Made by a program: the position numbers and the translations under genes. Shown piece after piece: positions 53,615 to 62,411 of a DNA stretch of 64,000 nucleotides. The notes beneath the pieces are model-generated. The model had not been told where the DNA came from. It saw only the letters and a list, made by a program, of their open reading frames with translations, and did not search any database. The stretch's first letter is position 1, and every line of letters begins with the position of its first letter. This DNA is from Pelosinus baikalensis (lineage in GTDB: Bacteria; Bacillota; Negativicutes; DSM-13327): NCBI RefSeq assembly GCF_020819555.1, contig NZ_JAJHJB010000022.1, positions 1 through 64,000 on the forward strand, in the 5' to 3' direction.

Positions 53615-54901
53615 TTATCCAAGATACCTTAAATAAATATAGATACTAGAAATCACAATTGATAGTATCATTAAAGGAAATGCCACTTTAAAGTATTTCA
53701 TGAAAGAAATGCTATGACCATTTTGTGCGGCTAGCCCCACAACTATTACATTAGCGCTAGCTCCAATTAACGTTCCATTTCCTCCTAAACAAGCTCCCAG
53801 GGCTAAACTCCACCAGAGAGGTTCAAGATTAGCAACGCCCATGGTTCCCATTTCTTTGATAAGGGGAATCATCGTAGCCACAAAAGGAATATTATCAACA
53901 AAAGCCGAAGCAATAGCACTCAGCCACAAGATCACCATTGCAGTAGCCACGGAATTACCTGCCGTTAATTTCATTAGATCTTGGGCTAATACGGAAATAA
54001 TACCCGTCTCGACTAACCCAGAGACCAGGATAAACAAGCCAACGAAGAAGAAAATCGTTAACCATTCGATTTTGTGAAAAATTCTTTCCAGTTCATGCTC
54101 CGATTGGGCATAAGTCATCACTAATAATAGTACTGCTCCGGAAAGGGCAACCGTAGCCGACTCTAAATGAAGAACCTGATGGAAGCAGAAAGCACCGATA
54201 GTAATTGAAAGTACAAACAACGATTTTTTAAGCAGAGGAATATCTTGAAGTTGCTTTTTCTCATCCAGTTCCATTACTTTCGTTTTAAGTTCTTCCGTAG
54301 TCTTCAAACGATTGCGATAAATAAGCACCAATATCCCTAAGGTAATAATCAGAATGAAGCATGAAATCAATGCTAAATTATTAACAAATGCTGCAAATGT
54401 TAACTCTTTCACGGCACTGCCAATCATAATATTCGGAGGATCACCAATCAGGGTTGCCGTACCGCCAATATTTGACGATATAATTTCTGTGATTAAATAA
54501 GGTATTGGCGGAACTTTCAGCTGAGCTGTTATGCTAAAAATAACAGGAGTCATTAAAAGCACCGTTGTTACATTATCTAAAAGTGCCGAACTTACAGCAG
54601 TTAAAACAGCAAGAGAAACTAAGAGTTTCACAGGATCAGCATTCACTTTTTTAGCTGCCCATATTGCTAAATAATTAAATAAGCCTGTTTGACTAACAAT
54701 CGAGACCATAATCATCATCCCGATTAAAAGACCAATCGTATTGAAATCAATATGATGAAACGCGGTTTCTTGATTAATTACCTGAAATAGAATTAATAAA
54801 ACAGCCCCTCCCAAAGCAGTAACAGTACGATGGATCTTTTCTGAAATAATTAAGGCATATGCCACTAAAAAAACGATAACCGCAATAAGTGATTTTTCCA
54901 T
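53615..54901 (-). CDS. ArsB/NhaD-type ion transporter (IT superfamily permease)
   Basis: The 428-residue protein has eleven or twelve membrane segments in two related halves. LIGDPPNIMIGSA in the first half and NGTLIGASANVIVVG in the second are the re-entrant motifs of the ArsB/NhaD/citrate-transporter superfamily. DNVTTVLLMTPV and DNIPFVATMIPLI each carry an Asp-Asn pair that could bind cation. Substrate cannot be told; Na+/H+ exchange or oxyanion efflux are both possible. No ars genes are nearby. Confidence 0.75.
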   Translation of the reverse strand: MEKSLIAVIVFLVAYALIISEKIHRTVTALGGAVLLILFQVINQETAFHHIDFNTIGLLIGMMIMVSIVSQTGLFNYLAIWAAKKVNADPVKLLVSLAVLTAVSSALLDNVTTVLLMTPVIFSITAQLKVPPIPYLITEIISSNIGGTATLIGDPPNIMIGSAVKELTFAAFVNNLALISCFILIITLGILVLIYRNRLKTTEELKTKVMELDEKKQLQDIPLLKKSLFVLSITIGAFCFHQVLHLESATVALSGAVLLLVMTYAQSEHELERIFHKIEWLTIFFFVGLFILVSGLVETGIISVLAQDLMKLTAGNSVATAMVILWLSAIASAFVDNIPFVATMIPLIKEMGTMGVANLEPLWWSLALGACLGGNGTLIGASANVIVVGLAAQNGHSISFMKYFKVAFPLMILSIVISSIYIYLRYLG

Positions 54902-55010
54902 ATAACGTCTCCTCTTATCTCCTCGTATTTGATAATTATCCTATAAATTTATTCATTGCAATTTTGTTCCAATCATTAAATTCAACCCCTTTTCTCCCTT
55001 AGTCTTCCCC

Positions 55011-55048
55011 AAAAATGCAAAAAGAAGCCTATCGGGTGACAGACTCCT
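55011..55048 (-). terminator. terminator downstream of the exonuclease gene
   Basis: The RNA stem AGGAGUCUGUC / GAUAGGCUUCU pairs over 11 positions including G-U pairs, with loop ACCC, and runs into UUUUUGCAUUUUU. It lies about 120 bases after the stop at 55168 and before the transporter start. Confidence 0.7.
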
Positions 55049-55167
55049 CCATAAACGTTCCCATATGTATTTGTTCCAAGTATATATTAGCACCATATAA
55101 ATAACGATATCAGGCTACGTAAACTAAAAACATTTTACCACAAGATTACTTTTCATGTCCATTACAC

Positions 55168-55722
55168 TCACATAAAATCTTTTACCGAAAGCTTTAGCAA
55201 ATGCATCAGCTGCAAAAAATTATTCGCTTTTAATTCCTGCCCGGCAAGCAGAGCGATTTGAGCACAAGTTCGAGCATCATGCAAAGCATTATGATGATCA
55301 AAATCAATCCGAAAACGCTGAGCCAAGGTATTTAACTTATAGTTTTCTCCACCTGGCCATGCTTTTTTGGCAATTTGAACCGTACAAGCATGCTTAAACG
55401 CAGGAACAGGTAAAGAATATTCTCGTAAGATACTTCGTAATACACTAATATCAAAGGTCGCATTGTGAGCGACCACGATCTTATTTTCAAGATGCGGCCG
55501 GATTCTTTCCCACAGTTGATCAAAGGTGGGTTTATTTACTACCTGCTCTGGATATATACCATGAACCTGTATATTCCGAAAATCAAACTTTAGCACAGGT
55601 GGCCGAATTAACGAATAAGCCGAGCGCACAATCTGTCCATTTTCTACTGTTACAGCCGCCATACTACATACACTCGCTCGGCTGGCATTGGCCGTTTCAA
55701 AATCAATTGCAACAAAATCCAT
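55168..55722 (-). CDS. DnaQ-like 3'-5' exonuclease (DEDDh)
   Basis: The 184-residue protein has the metal residues of the DEDDh family: D7 and E9 in IDFETA, D91 in VAHNATFD, and the H144/D149 pair in HHNALHDA. This is the epsilon-type proofreading/exonuclease fold. It has no polymerase or BRCT domain, so it could serve in repair or RNA turnover. It has a 190-base upstream gap with no clear partner. Confidence 0.88.
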   Translation of the reverse strand: MDFVAIDFETANASRASVCSMAAVTVENGQIVRSAYSLIRPPVLKFDFRNIQVHGIYPEQVVNKPTFDQLWERIRPHLENKIVVAHNATFDISVLRSILREYSLPVPAFKHACTVQIAKKAWPGGENYKLNTLAQRFRIDFDHHNALHDARTCAQIALLAGQELKANNFLQLMHLLKLSVKDFM

Positions 55723-55841
55723 TATCCTTTGGCGCTAGTTGCGCACTGCTCCTCTCTATAATAAAATATAGCTACTAAAATAGTATACTTTGTAGTATAT
55801 CATTATCTCCGTAAAGTTCACAGTCTAAATTCTTCTTCGCA

Positions 55842-55891
55842 TCAAAAAATAGATGTAAGAATGCCTCACTTTTCCGAGCCATTCTTACATC
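55842..55891 (-). terminator. intrinsic terminator of the PH-like protein gene
   Basis: The RNA stem GATGTAAGAATG / CATTCTTACATC, extended by GAG/CTC past one mismatch (55891-55852), is followed by TATTTTTTG. It lies 21 bases after the stop at 55913. Confidence 0.85.
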
Positions 55892-55912
55892 CAAGTTAGT
55901 GATTCTATTGGT

Positions 55913-56416
55913 TTACATGGTTTCATATATCTTCGGTCGCAAGGTCTTCAGCTTATTCATAAATGTATCGCTGATTTTAAGGAGCAAACCACAGGGTTTT
56001 TCTTTTTCAGAAAATGTCAAAATTCGAGTAGTTCTGCCATCAGCAGCAGAATAGCGATGAATAAGACGGCTTACACCCTTACGTTTAAAGATGCTTCCTT
56101 TATATTGACTACAATTATATTGATTACAATAGCTCTCCAGAGAGTCCAAGTTGACTGTAAACGTGCGAGAAGCATAGAGGAATTGACTTGTAATGATTAG
56201 CTCTTGATTGGTTAGCACATAGGTATAGCGTACAGCATAACGCCACAGTAATAATCCACAAAACAAACCAATATAGGCTATACCAAGGAAACTGGGTTTC
56301 CCTGCAATATATGATTGAACCTCAATTCCCATCCATATGATAAGTGCAATGACAGATAAACCCATCCAGAAAAGCTTCTCTTTACAAAATTGTGATGTTT
56401 CTTGATATTTTACCAT
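55913..56416 (-). CDS. small membrane protein with PH-like domain
   Basis: I do not recognise the family with certainty. The 167-residue protein has two membrane segments (about 16-34 and 42-60), then a soluble region with YTYVLTNQELIITSQFLYASRTF, as in bacterial PH-domain (bPH) membrane proteins. It has a pair of YNCSQY Cys but no obvious catalytic residue. It is transcribed alone, as terminators or gaps lie on both sides. Confidence 0.45.
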   Translation of the reverse strand: MVKYQETSQFCKEKLFWMGLSVIALIIWMGIEVQSYIAGKPSFLGIAYIGLFCGLLLWRYAVRYTYVLTNQELIITSQFLYASRTFTVNLDSLESYCNQYNCSQYKGSIFKRKGVSRLIHRYSAADGRTTRILTFSEKEKPCGLLLKISDTFMNKLKTLRPKIYETM

Positions 56417-56541
56417 AATACCTCCTGTGTTCCAGTCTTTTAGAATGCAAGACCCTTATTCAAGAAAACTCTTACTATTATCATATCGTAAATACAATCA
56501 AGGGAGCAAGTATCTTCTTGCCCCCTCGATAAAAGATTATC

Positions 56542-57813
56542 TTATTTCGGAAAAAATGGCCATACAATCGGAATAATAATAATGGAAACGATAAAGCAGA
56601 CAAGAACAAGACCGCTCCCAGCTTTCACATAGTCCATAAATTTATATCCACCAGGACCGAGCACCAGCGTATTCGGCGGAGTTCCAACAGGAGTGGCAAA
56701 AGCGCAGGATGCAGCAACAGCAATCGCCATCAATACAGCATGGGGACTGGCCCCAATTCCTTTGGCAATGGAAATACCAATCGGTGCTAACAAAGCAGTT
56801 GAAGCAGTATTAGACATAAATTGGGTCAATCCGCAAGAAAGAATAAAGAGACTTGCAGTCACTACCATCGGTGATGGACTCCCCCCCATCGCATTCACAA
56901 CAATATCCGCTATCATCTTGCCAGCCCCACTCTTTTCCATAGCAGCAGCAATCGGCATCATACCTGCAAAGAGAAAAATAGTTACCCAGTCAATACTATG
57001 ATAGGCTTGTTTTTCCTTTAAGCAGCCCGTAAGCACAGCAAGAATCGCCCCAATTATGGCAGCAATCTCAAGAGGTATTGATTTAAGATCAAGTCCCATA
57101 ACAATCACTACAGCAAGCAAGATGATACCCGAAATCCACATCTTTTTAGGATCATTCACACTCACTTCAATCTCTTGTTCAATTTCTTGATCCGTTGAAA
57201 TTTCCATTTTCGGTAACAAATGTTTCCCGATAAACATCATGTATAACATACCAGCAATCGTAAGCGGAATACCGATCCAAGCAAATTCGAAGAAACCAAA
57301 AGGCTCAAAACCGGCAGCTTTTAACGCACCAGCCGCAATAATATTAGGCGGTGTACCAACAAGAGTTATAATGCCTCCTAAGCCAGCAGCAAATGCCAGA
57401 GGCATAAGCTGACGAGAAGCTGAAATCTTAGCCACAGCGCAGATACCAATAATGACAGGCATAAGTGCTGCTGTTGTGCCTGTATTGGAGCTAACAGCCG
57501 ATAGAACTGCAGTAATAAGCATCACAGCAATCATCAAACCATTTTCACTCTTACCGGCATATTTCACGACGGTTTCTCCCATTTTTTGAGCGAGACCTGT
57601 GTGAAACATAGAACCGCCAATCACAAACATACCTGCAAATAGAATAACTGTGGAGTTAGAAAGCCCCGAGAATACTTGAGTTATAGGAATGACCCCCAGA
57701 ATACCTAAGGCAATGGCTCCACCCATAGCTGCAATAGCCAAAGGTATCGCCTCTGTAACAAATAATAAAGCTACAATTCCCAACACAATAAGTGTTATTA
57801 TCGCTGGCGACAT
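56542..57813 (-). CDS. SLC13/DASS-family anion permease
   Basis: The 423-residue protein has eleven to twelve membrane segments in two repeats. SSNTGTTA and MSNTASTALLAPIG are the SNT motifs that bind sodium and substrate, and GTPPN occurs in each half (VGTPPNIIAAG and VGTPPNTLVLG). The family imports dicarboxylates, citrate or sulfate with sodium. Beside methylmalonyl-CoA decarboxylase genes, succinate or another C4-dicarboxylate is a reasonable but unproven substrate. AGGAGG lies seven bases before the ATG. Confidence 0.8.
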   Translation of the reverse strand: MSPAIITLIVLGIVALLFVTEAIPLAIAAMGGAIALGILGVIPITQVFSGLSNSTVILFAGMFVIGGSMFHTGLAQKMGETVVKYAGKSENGLMIAVMLITAVLSAVSSNTGTTAALMPVIIGICAVAKISASRQLMPLAFAAGLGGIITLVGTPPNIIAAGALKAAGFEPFGFFEFAWIGIPLTIAGMLYMMFIGKHLLPKMEISTDQEIEQEIEVSVNDPKKMWISGIILLAVVIVMGLDLKSIPLEIAAIIGAILAVLTGCLKEKQAYHSIDWVTIFLFAGMMPIAAAMEKSGAGKMIADIVVNAMGGSPSPMVVTASLFILSCGLTQFMSNTASTALLAPIGISIAKGIGASPHAVLMAIAVAASCAFATPVGTPPNTLVLGPGGYKFMDYVKAGSGLVLVCFIVSIIIIPIVWPFFPK

Positions 57814-57943
57814 ATAAATCTCCTCCTATTTACAACAAACTCTCATTAAACTTTTATATTTGTATATCTAGATTCCATAGTACATCACTCTTCATAAATA
57901 CGGCTTTATTCACGGATTAGCTCTAGCGAATAGTTTGAACCAT

Positions 57944-57974
57944 GATTCAGATGAAGTAAAACTTCATCTGAATC
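57944..57974 (-). terminator. hairpin after mmdB, without a U-run
   Basis: The perfect 14-base stem GATTCAGATGAAGT / ACTTCATCTGAATC with loop TTT lies 10 bases after the mmdB stop. ATGGTTC follows, not a U-run, so it may stabilise the 3' end rather than terminate well. Confidence 0.5.
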
Positions 57975-57984
57975 CATTTTTATA

Positions 57985-59106
57985 TTATTTGAGCATCGCC
58001 AGCATGGTACCAGCTGCAACAGCAGTACCAATTACACCAGCTACGTTGGGTCCCATGGCATGCATTAATAGATAGTTTCCTGGATTGGATTGCTGACCAA
58101 CCACCTGACTAACACGGGCAGCCATTGGCACTGCGGATACACCCGCCGATCCGATAAGTGGGTTAACCTTACCACCGCTGAAAAAGTTCATAACCTTGCC
58201 AAAGATAACACCGCCAGCAGTCCCAGCAGCAAAAGCAATCAGTCCCAGAGCAATGATCATCAGTGTCTGATAATTTAAGAAATTCTCAGCCTTCATTGTC
58301 AAACCAGTACCTGTTGCCAAGAAAATAGTAACAATGTTGATCAACGCATTTTGGGCCGTATCGGAAAGTCGATCTGTAACACCCGATTCGCGAAATAGAT
58401 TTCCTAGCATCAGCATTCCCATAAGAGATGCAATCGGAGGCAGTAATAAGCTGATAATGATCGTCGTGACTACCGGAAAGGCTAGTTTCTCAAACTTGGA
58501 AACAGGACGTAATTGATCCATGACAATTTCCCGTTCTTTTTTAGTAGTCAGCAATTTCATAATTGGCGGTTGAATCAAAGGAACCAACGACATATAAGAG
58601 TAGGCCGCAACTGCTATGGCGCCAAGCAGATGAGGAGCCAACTTGATGGACAGGTATATGGCAGTAGGACCATCCGCGCCGCCAATAATACCAATAGCGG
58701 CTGCTTCTTTCACATTAAAACCAAGGGCCATTGCACCCATTAATGCAACAAAAACACCGACTTGGGCTGCAGCACCTAGTAAAAGTACAGAAGGACGAGC
58801 AATGAGAGGACCAAAGTCAGTCATCGCACCCACCCCTAAGAAAATAAGGGGCGGAAAGATCTCATGAGAAATACCAAAGCTAATGAGCTGCATCAAACCA
58901 GGATCTGTTTCAAAGCCTGTTTTCGGAAAGTTCGCCAGAATGCAACCAAAAGCAATAGGAGACAAGAGAAGGGGTTCAAACCCTTTCGCAAAAGCTAAAT
59001 ATAGTAAAATCACACCAACAACAATCATAATCGCATTGCCAGTTGTAAAAGCAGTAAAACCACTATCAGACCATACTGCCTGTAAAGAGACAATAAATGC
59101 ATCCAT
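57985..59106 (-). CDS. mmdB: sodium-pumping decarboxylase beta subunit
   Basis: This integral membrane subunit decarboxylates carboxybiotin and pumps Na+. The 373-residue protein has nine to ten membrane segments and GGADGPT (142-148) with Asp145, which is needed for ion transport. The C-terminal IGSAGVSAVPMAAR and NPGNYLLMHAMGPNVAG are also conserved. It is the only beta gene in the window and must serve both alpha-gamma sets unless another copy exists elsewhere. It follows mmdC by 35 bases. Confidence 0.95.
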   Translation of the reverse strand: MDAFIVSLQAVWSDSGFTAFTTGNAIMIVVGVILLYLAFAKGFEPLLLSPIAFGCILANFPKTGFETDPGLMQLISFGISHEIFPPLIFLGVGAMTDFGPLIARPSVLLLGAAAQVGVFVALMGAMALGFNVKEAAAIGIIGGADGPTAIYLSIKLAPHLLGAIAVAAYSYMSLVPLIQPPIMKLLTTKKEREIVMDQLRPVSKFEKLAFPVVTTIIISLLLPPIASLMGMLMLGNLFRESGVTDRLSDTAQNALINIVTIFLATGTGLTMKAENFLNYQTLMIIALGLIAFAAGTAGGVIFGKVMNFFSGGKVNPLIGSAGVSAVPMAARVSQVVGQQSNPGNYLLMHAMGPNVAGVIGTAVAAGTMLAMLK

Positions 59107-59141
59107 TATTTTTCCTCCAATCTTCCTAATTGTTTATCAAA

Positions 59142-59534
59142 TTAGCCAAGAACAGCCAAAACATCTCCAGTGGACACGGTTTGCCCAACTGCTGCGTTAA
59201 CTTTAGAAACCTTTCCATCCTGATTTGCCATAATTTCATTCTGCATTTTCATGGCTTCCAGAATAAAAATGACTTGACCACGTTTTACAGAATCCCCTGC
59301 TTTTATATTTACAGCCAAAATCTTACCTGGCATTGGCGCAATTACGGTTTGCGCACCAGCAGGAACCGCAGCGGGAGCAGCCTTCGGTGCTGGAGCTTGG
59401 GCCGCCACTGGCGCAGGAGCGGATGGTGGAACGGGCGAGGATGCAGCCTTCTTTCCAGTAGAAGCTGCACCGCTGATTTCTTCTACGTCTAACTCATATA
59501 CTTGTCCTTTAAATGTAATTTGAAACTTTTTCAT
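59142..59534 (-). CDS. mmdC: biotin carrier (gamma) subunit, copy 2
   Basis: The 130-residue biotin carrier has the same plan as the copy at 39449: N-terminal part (MKKFQITFKGQVYELDV), Ala/Pro hinge (about 30-60) and biotinyl domain with EAMKM, Lys96 being the biotin site. The hinge and N-terminus differ from copy 1, so the copies diverged some time ago. It lies between the delta and beta genes. Confidence 0.92.
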   Translation of the reverse strand: MKKFQITFKGQVYELDVEEISGAASTGKKAASSPVPPSAPAPVAAQAPAPKAAPAAVPAGAQTVIAPMPGKILAVNIKAGDSVKRGQVIFILEAMKMQNEIMANQDGKVSKVNAAVGQTVSTGDVLAVLG

Positions 59535-59577
59535 TTCTTAATCCCCCTTAAATTTCGATATATTTTATTTGCTACAA

Positions 59578-59934
59578 TTAAAACATTTGATTACGAGAAT
59601 TTACCGTTTCCATACGGGCAGCTTGAGACCAAGTATTGTTACTGACTGGTCTGATAGCAACAACTTTTGCACCTTTATATCCATATGCCGCAATGGCTGC
59701 CGTAAATAAAATTATCATTTCATCATAATCTTCTTGTGGCAGATTTACAGGAGCGATGGTTGATACCGCTTTTTCTGTAACATTAGTTTCCTCTTGCGCT
59801 ACCTTTTTTTTTTGCGTAGGGTCAATCACTTTAATTAATCTGACAACTAAGCTTAATCCATACAGAACACAAAATACTACGGTCAAATTGATTAGAGCTA
59901 TTAAGACTGGATTGGTTGTAATTGGCTGACTCAT
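59578..59934 (-). CDS. mmdD: sodium-pumping decarboxylase delta (OadG-type) subunit
   Basis: The 118-residue protein has one N-terminal membrane helix (about 8-30), a charged linker with PTQKKKVAQEE, and a C-terminal part (ILFTAAIAAYGYKGAKVV, WSQAAR) that is related to the small epsilon subunit of the other cluster. It assembles the decarboxylase on the membrane. The start at 59934 has GAGGTG six bases upstream; a GTG three codons earlier is within that site. Confidence 0.88.
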   Translation of the reverse strand: MSQPITTNPVLIALINLTVVFCVLYGLSLVVRLIKVIDPTQKKKVAQEETNVTEKAVSTIAPVNLPQEDYDEMIILFTAAIAAYGYKGAKVVAIRPVSNNTWSQAARMETVNSRNQMF

Positions 59935-59984
59935 TAACTTCACCTCTTCTTGTAATATCGCTTCCTCTACTTTTTATCCAAAAA

Positions 59985-61514
59985 TTACACTGGGAAATTA
60001 CCATGACGCTTGGCAGGACGGCCTTCACGTTTAGAAGCCAACATACTAAATGTGCTGATTAGTATGGGACGTGTTTCTTGAGGCTCAATCACCATGTCAA
60101 CAAATCCACGTTTGGCAGCTTGATAAGGAGTAGCAAAGTTTTTTACATACTCATCTGTTTTCGTTTTAATATCCGGATCTTTCTTAAAAATAATATTGGC
60201 TGCACCTGCAGGTCCCATAACAGCAATTTCAGCAGTTGGCCATGCAATGACCTGATCTGCCCCCAGATCCCGGGAACACATAGCCAGATAGGAACCGCCG
60301 TAAGCTTTGCGAACAACAAGGGTTACTTTCGGTACGGTAGCTTCGGAGTAAGCATACAGCATCTTAGCACCATGACGAATAATACCGCCATATTCCTGAT
60401 TCGTCCCAGGCAAAAAGCCAGGAACATCAACAAGGTTGAGTAAAGGAATATTGAACGCATCGCAAAAGCGAATGAATCGAGAAGATTTATCTGAAGCATT
60501 AATATCCAGGCACCCTGCCATTACTTTTGGCTGATTTGCAATAATACCTATGGTTTGACCATCCAAACGAGCAAAAGCCGTAATCAGATTGGCTGCATAG
60601 TAAGGCTGCACTTCGTAAAAATCCCCATTGTCTACAATCTTAGTAATGATTTCTTTCATATCATAGGATTGATTGGAATGATCAGGAATGATTGTATTCA
60701 ACTCTTCTTCTGTGCGAGAAGGATCGTCACTACACTCTACAATCGGTGATCCATCTAAATTATTGCTAGGAAGAAAACTGATAAGCCTACGGATTTGCTC
60801 TAAGCAATCGGTGTCATTTTCTGCAATGAAATGAGCGACTCCCGATGTAGCATTATGAGTCATGGCTCCACCAAGTTCTTCTGCTGTTACTTCCTCACCA
60901 GTTACGGTTTTTATAACCTGTGGCCCGGTAATAAACATCTGACTGGTATTTCTCACCATATAGATAAAATCAGTTAAAGCAGGAGAATACACTGCACCGC
61001 CTGCGCAAGGCCCCATAATCACTGAAATTTGCGGAATAACGCCAGAAGCCAAGGTATTTTGATAAAAGATTTTTCCGTAGCCTGATAATGCATCTACCGC
61101 TTCTTGAATCCGAGCACCGCCCGAATCATTAATCCCAATGATTGGAACCCCCATCTTCATCGCCAGTTCTTGCACTTTACAAATTTTCGCTGCATGCATT
61201 TCACCTAGAGAGCCGCCAATTACTGTAAAATCTTGAGCAAATACATAGACGAGTCGATTGTCGATGGTACCATAACCTGTTACAACACCTTCACCTGGAG
61301 CTTCTTCTTTCTCCATGCCAAAGTTAGTGCAGCGATGCTCGACAAACTGATCCAGCTCTATAAAAGAGCCTTCATCAAGCAAAATGGTAATGCGTTCACG
61401 GGCAGTTAATTTACCTTTAGCATGCTGACTATCAATCCGTTTTTGACCGCCACCCATTTTGATCTTTTTCTGACGTTGTTTTAACTCCTGTATTTTTTCC
61501 TTAACTGTTGTCAT
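59985..61514 (-). CDS. mmdA: methylmalonyl-CoA decarboxylase alpha subunit, copy 2
   Basis: The 509-residue carboxyltransferase has the same motifs as copy 1: GINDSGGARIQE, GPCAGGAVYSPAL and GGIIRHGAKMLYAYSEAT. It is clearly homologous but diverged at many positions (for example MTTVKEKIQELKQRQKKIKM against MATVQEKIEDLKARQEKIKL). It lies 50 bases before mmdD and 33 after mce. The substrate is inferred from the mutase genes upstream. Confidence 0.92.
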   Translation of the reverse strand: MTTVKEKIQELKQRQKKIKMGGGQKRIDSQHAKGKLTARERITILLDEGSFIELDQFVEHRCTNFGMEKEEAPGEGVVTGYGTIDNRLVYVFAQDFTVIGGSLGEMHAAKICKVQELAMKMGVPIIGINDSGGARIQEAVDALSGYGKIFYQNTLASGVIPQISVIMGPCAGGAVYSPALTDFIYMVRNTSQMFITGPQVIKTVTGEEVTAEELGGAMTHNATSGVAHFIAENDTDCLEQIRRLISFLPSNNLDGSPIVECSDDPSRTEEELNTIIPDHSNQSYDMKEIITKIVDNGDFYEVQPYYAANLITAFARLDGQTIGIIANQPKVMAGCLDINASDKSSRFIRFCDAFNIPLLNLVDVPGFLPGTNQEYGGIIRHGAKMLYAYSEATVPKVTLVVRKAYGGSYLAMCSRDLGADQVIAWPTAEIAVMGPAGAANIIFKKDPDIKTKTDEYVKNFATPYQAAKRGFVDMVIEPQETRPILISTFSMLASKREGRPAKRHGNFPV

Positions 61515-61547
61515 ATTGCACCTCCATAAATTACCACTTTTAAAAGA

Positions 61548-61955
61548 TTATTTACGTTCTGATAGCTCAAGCAAAATCCCGCCGGTTGCTTTCGGATGGA
61601 CAAAGGCAATCGAAGCTCCCCCTGCACCATAGCGAGGTGATTCATCAATCATGCGCACGCCTTTTGCTTTCAATTCAGCAATTGCAGCTTCAATATTTTC
61701 CACACGCAAGGCAAGATGCTGTATCCCCTCACCATTCTTATCAATATATTTAGCAATAGGACCATCAGGTGAAGTCGATTCCAAAAGTTCAATTTCGCTG
61801 TCACCGCAAGGATAAAAACAAACTTTTACCTTTTGCTGTTCTACGGTCTCTTCCCCTAATGCTTCCATTCCAAGGACTTGGCTATAAAACTTTTTAGCCT
61901 GTTCTAAATCTTTTACGGCAATGCCAATATGATCAACCTTCAATGTTTTAAACAT
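61548..61955 (-). CDS. mce: methylmalonyl-CoA epimerase, copy 2
   Basis: The 135-residue protein differs from copy 1 at only five residues but at many silent bases. The metal ligands (VDHIGIAV, QHLALRV, ILLELSERK) are intact. The start at 61955 leaves GGAGG ten bases upstream, longer than in copy 1. It follows mcmA2 directly; meaB is missing between them. Confidence 0.93.
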   Translation of the reverse strand: MFKTLKVDHIGIAVKDLEQAKKFYSQVLGMEALGEETVEQQKVKVCFYPCGDSEIELLESTSPDGPIAKYIDKNGEGIQHLALRVENIEAAIAELKAKGVRMIDESPRYGAGGASIAFVHPKATGGILLELSERK

Positions 61956-62018
61956 ATATATATATCCTCCAATATTCAATTATTCTTCAATCCCTCTTTC
62001 GATAGAGCAGATTTTTCT

Positions 62019-62411
62019 CTATTTCACATTTTCCTTGATGTAGTCAATGATAGTAGTTGTTGATGTACCTGGCGTAAACACTTCGGATATACCAGCTGCT
62101 TTAAGAACAGGTATATCAGCATCAGGAATAACTCCACCACCAATTATTAATACATCCGTCATACCCTTTTCATGGATTAACTCAACAATACGTGGGAACA
62201 AGTGATTGTGAGCACCAGATAATAAACTTAAGGCAATTACATTTACGTCTTCTTGCAACGCAGCTTCTGCTATTTGCTCGGGAGTTTGACGCAAGCCCGT
62301 ATAAATAACCTCAAAGCCAGCATCACGCAAAGCGCGAGCTACTACTTTCGCTCCCCGATCATGTCCATCTAAACCAGGTTTTGCAACTAATACTCTAACA
62401 CGTTTTTCCAT
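62019..62411 (-). CDS. mcmA2: methylmalonyl-CoA mutase, B12-binding small subunit, copy 2
   Basis: The 130-residue product is identical to that of 43080-43472, and so is the DNA from 62020 on. Only the last stop-codon base differs (TAG here). DGHDRG provides the cobalt-ligating His. It starts 19 bases after mcmA1. Confidence 0.93.
   Translation of the reverse strand: MEKRVRVLVAKPGLDGHDRGAKVVARALRDAGFEVIYTGLRQTPEQIAEAALQEDVNVIALSLLSGAHNHLFPRIVELIHEKGMTDVLIIGGGVIPDADIPVLKAAGISEVFTPGTSTTTIIDYIKENVK

Noticed and set aside
54902..55010. Riboswitch for Na+ or Li+ before the ArsB/NhaD-like gene
   Set aside because: Only one hairpin with a U-run is visible (better read as a terminator); no conserved aptamer core is seen.
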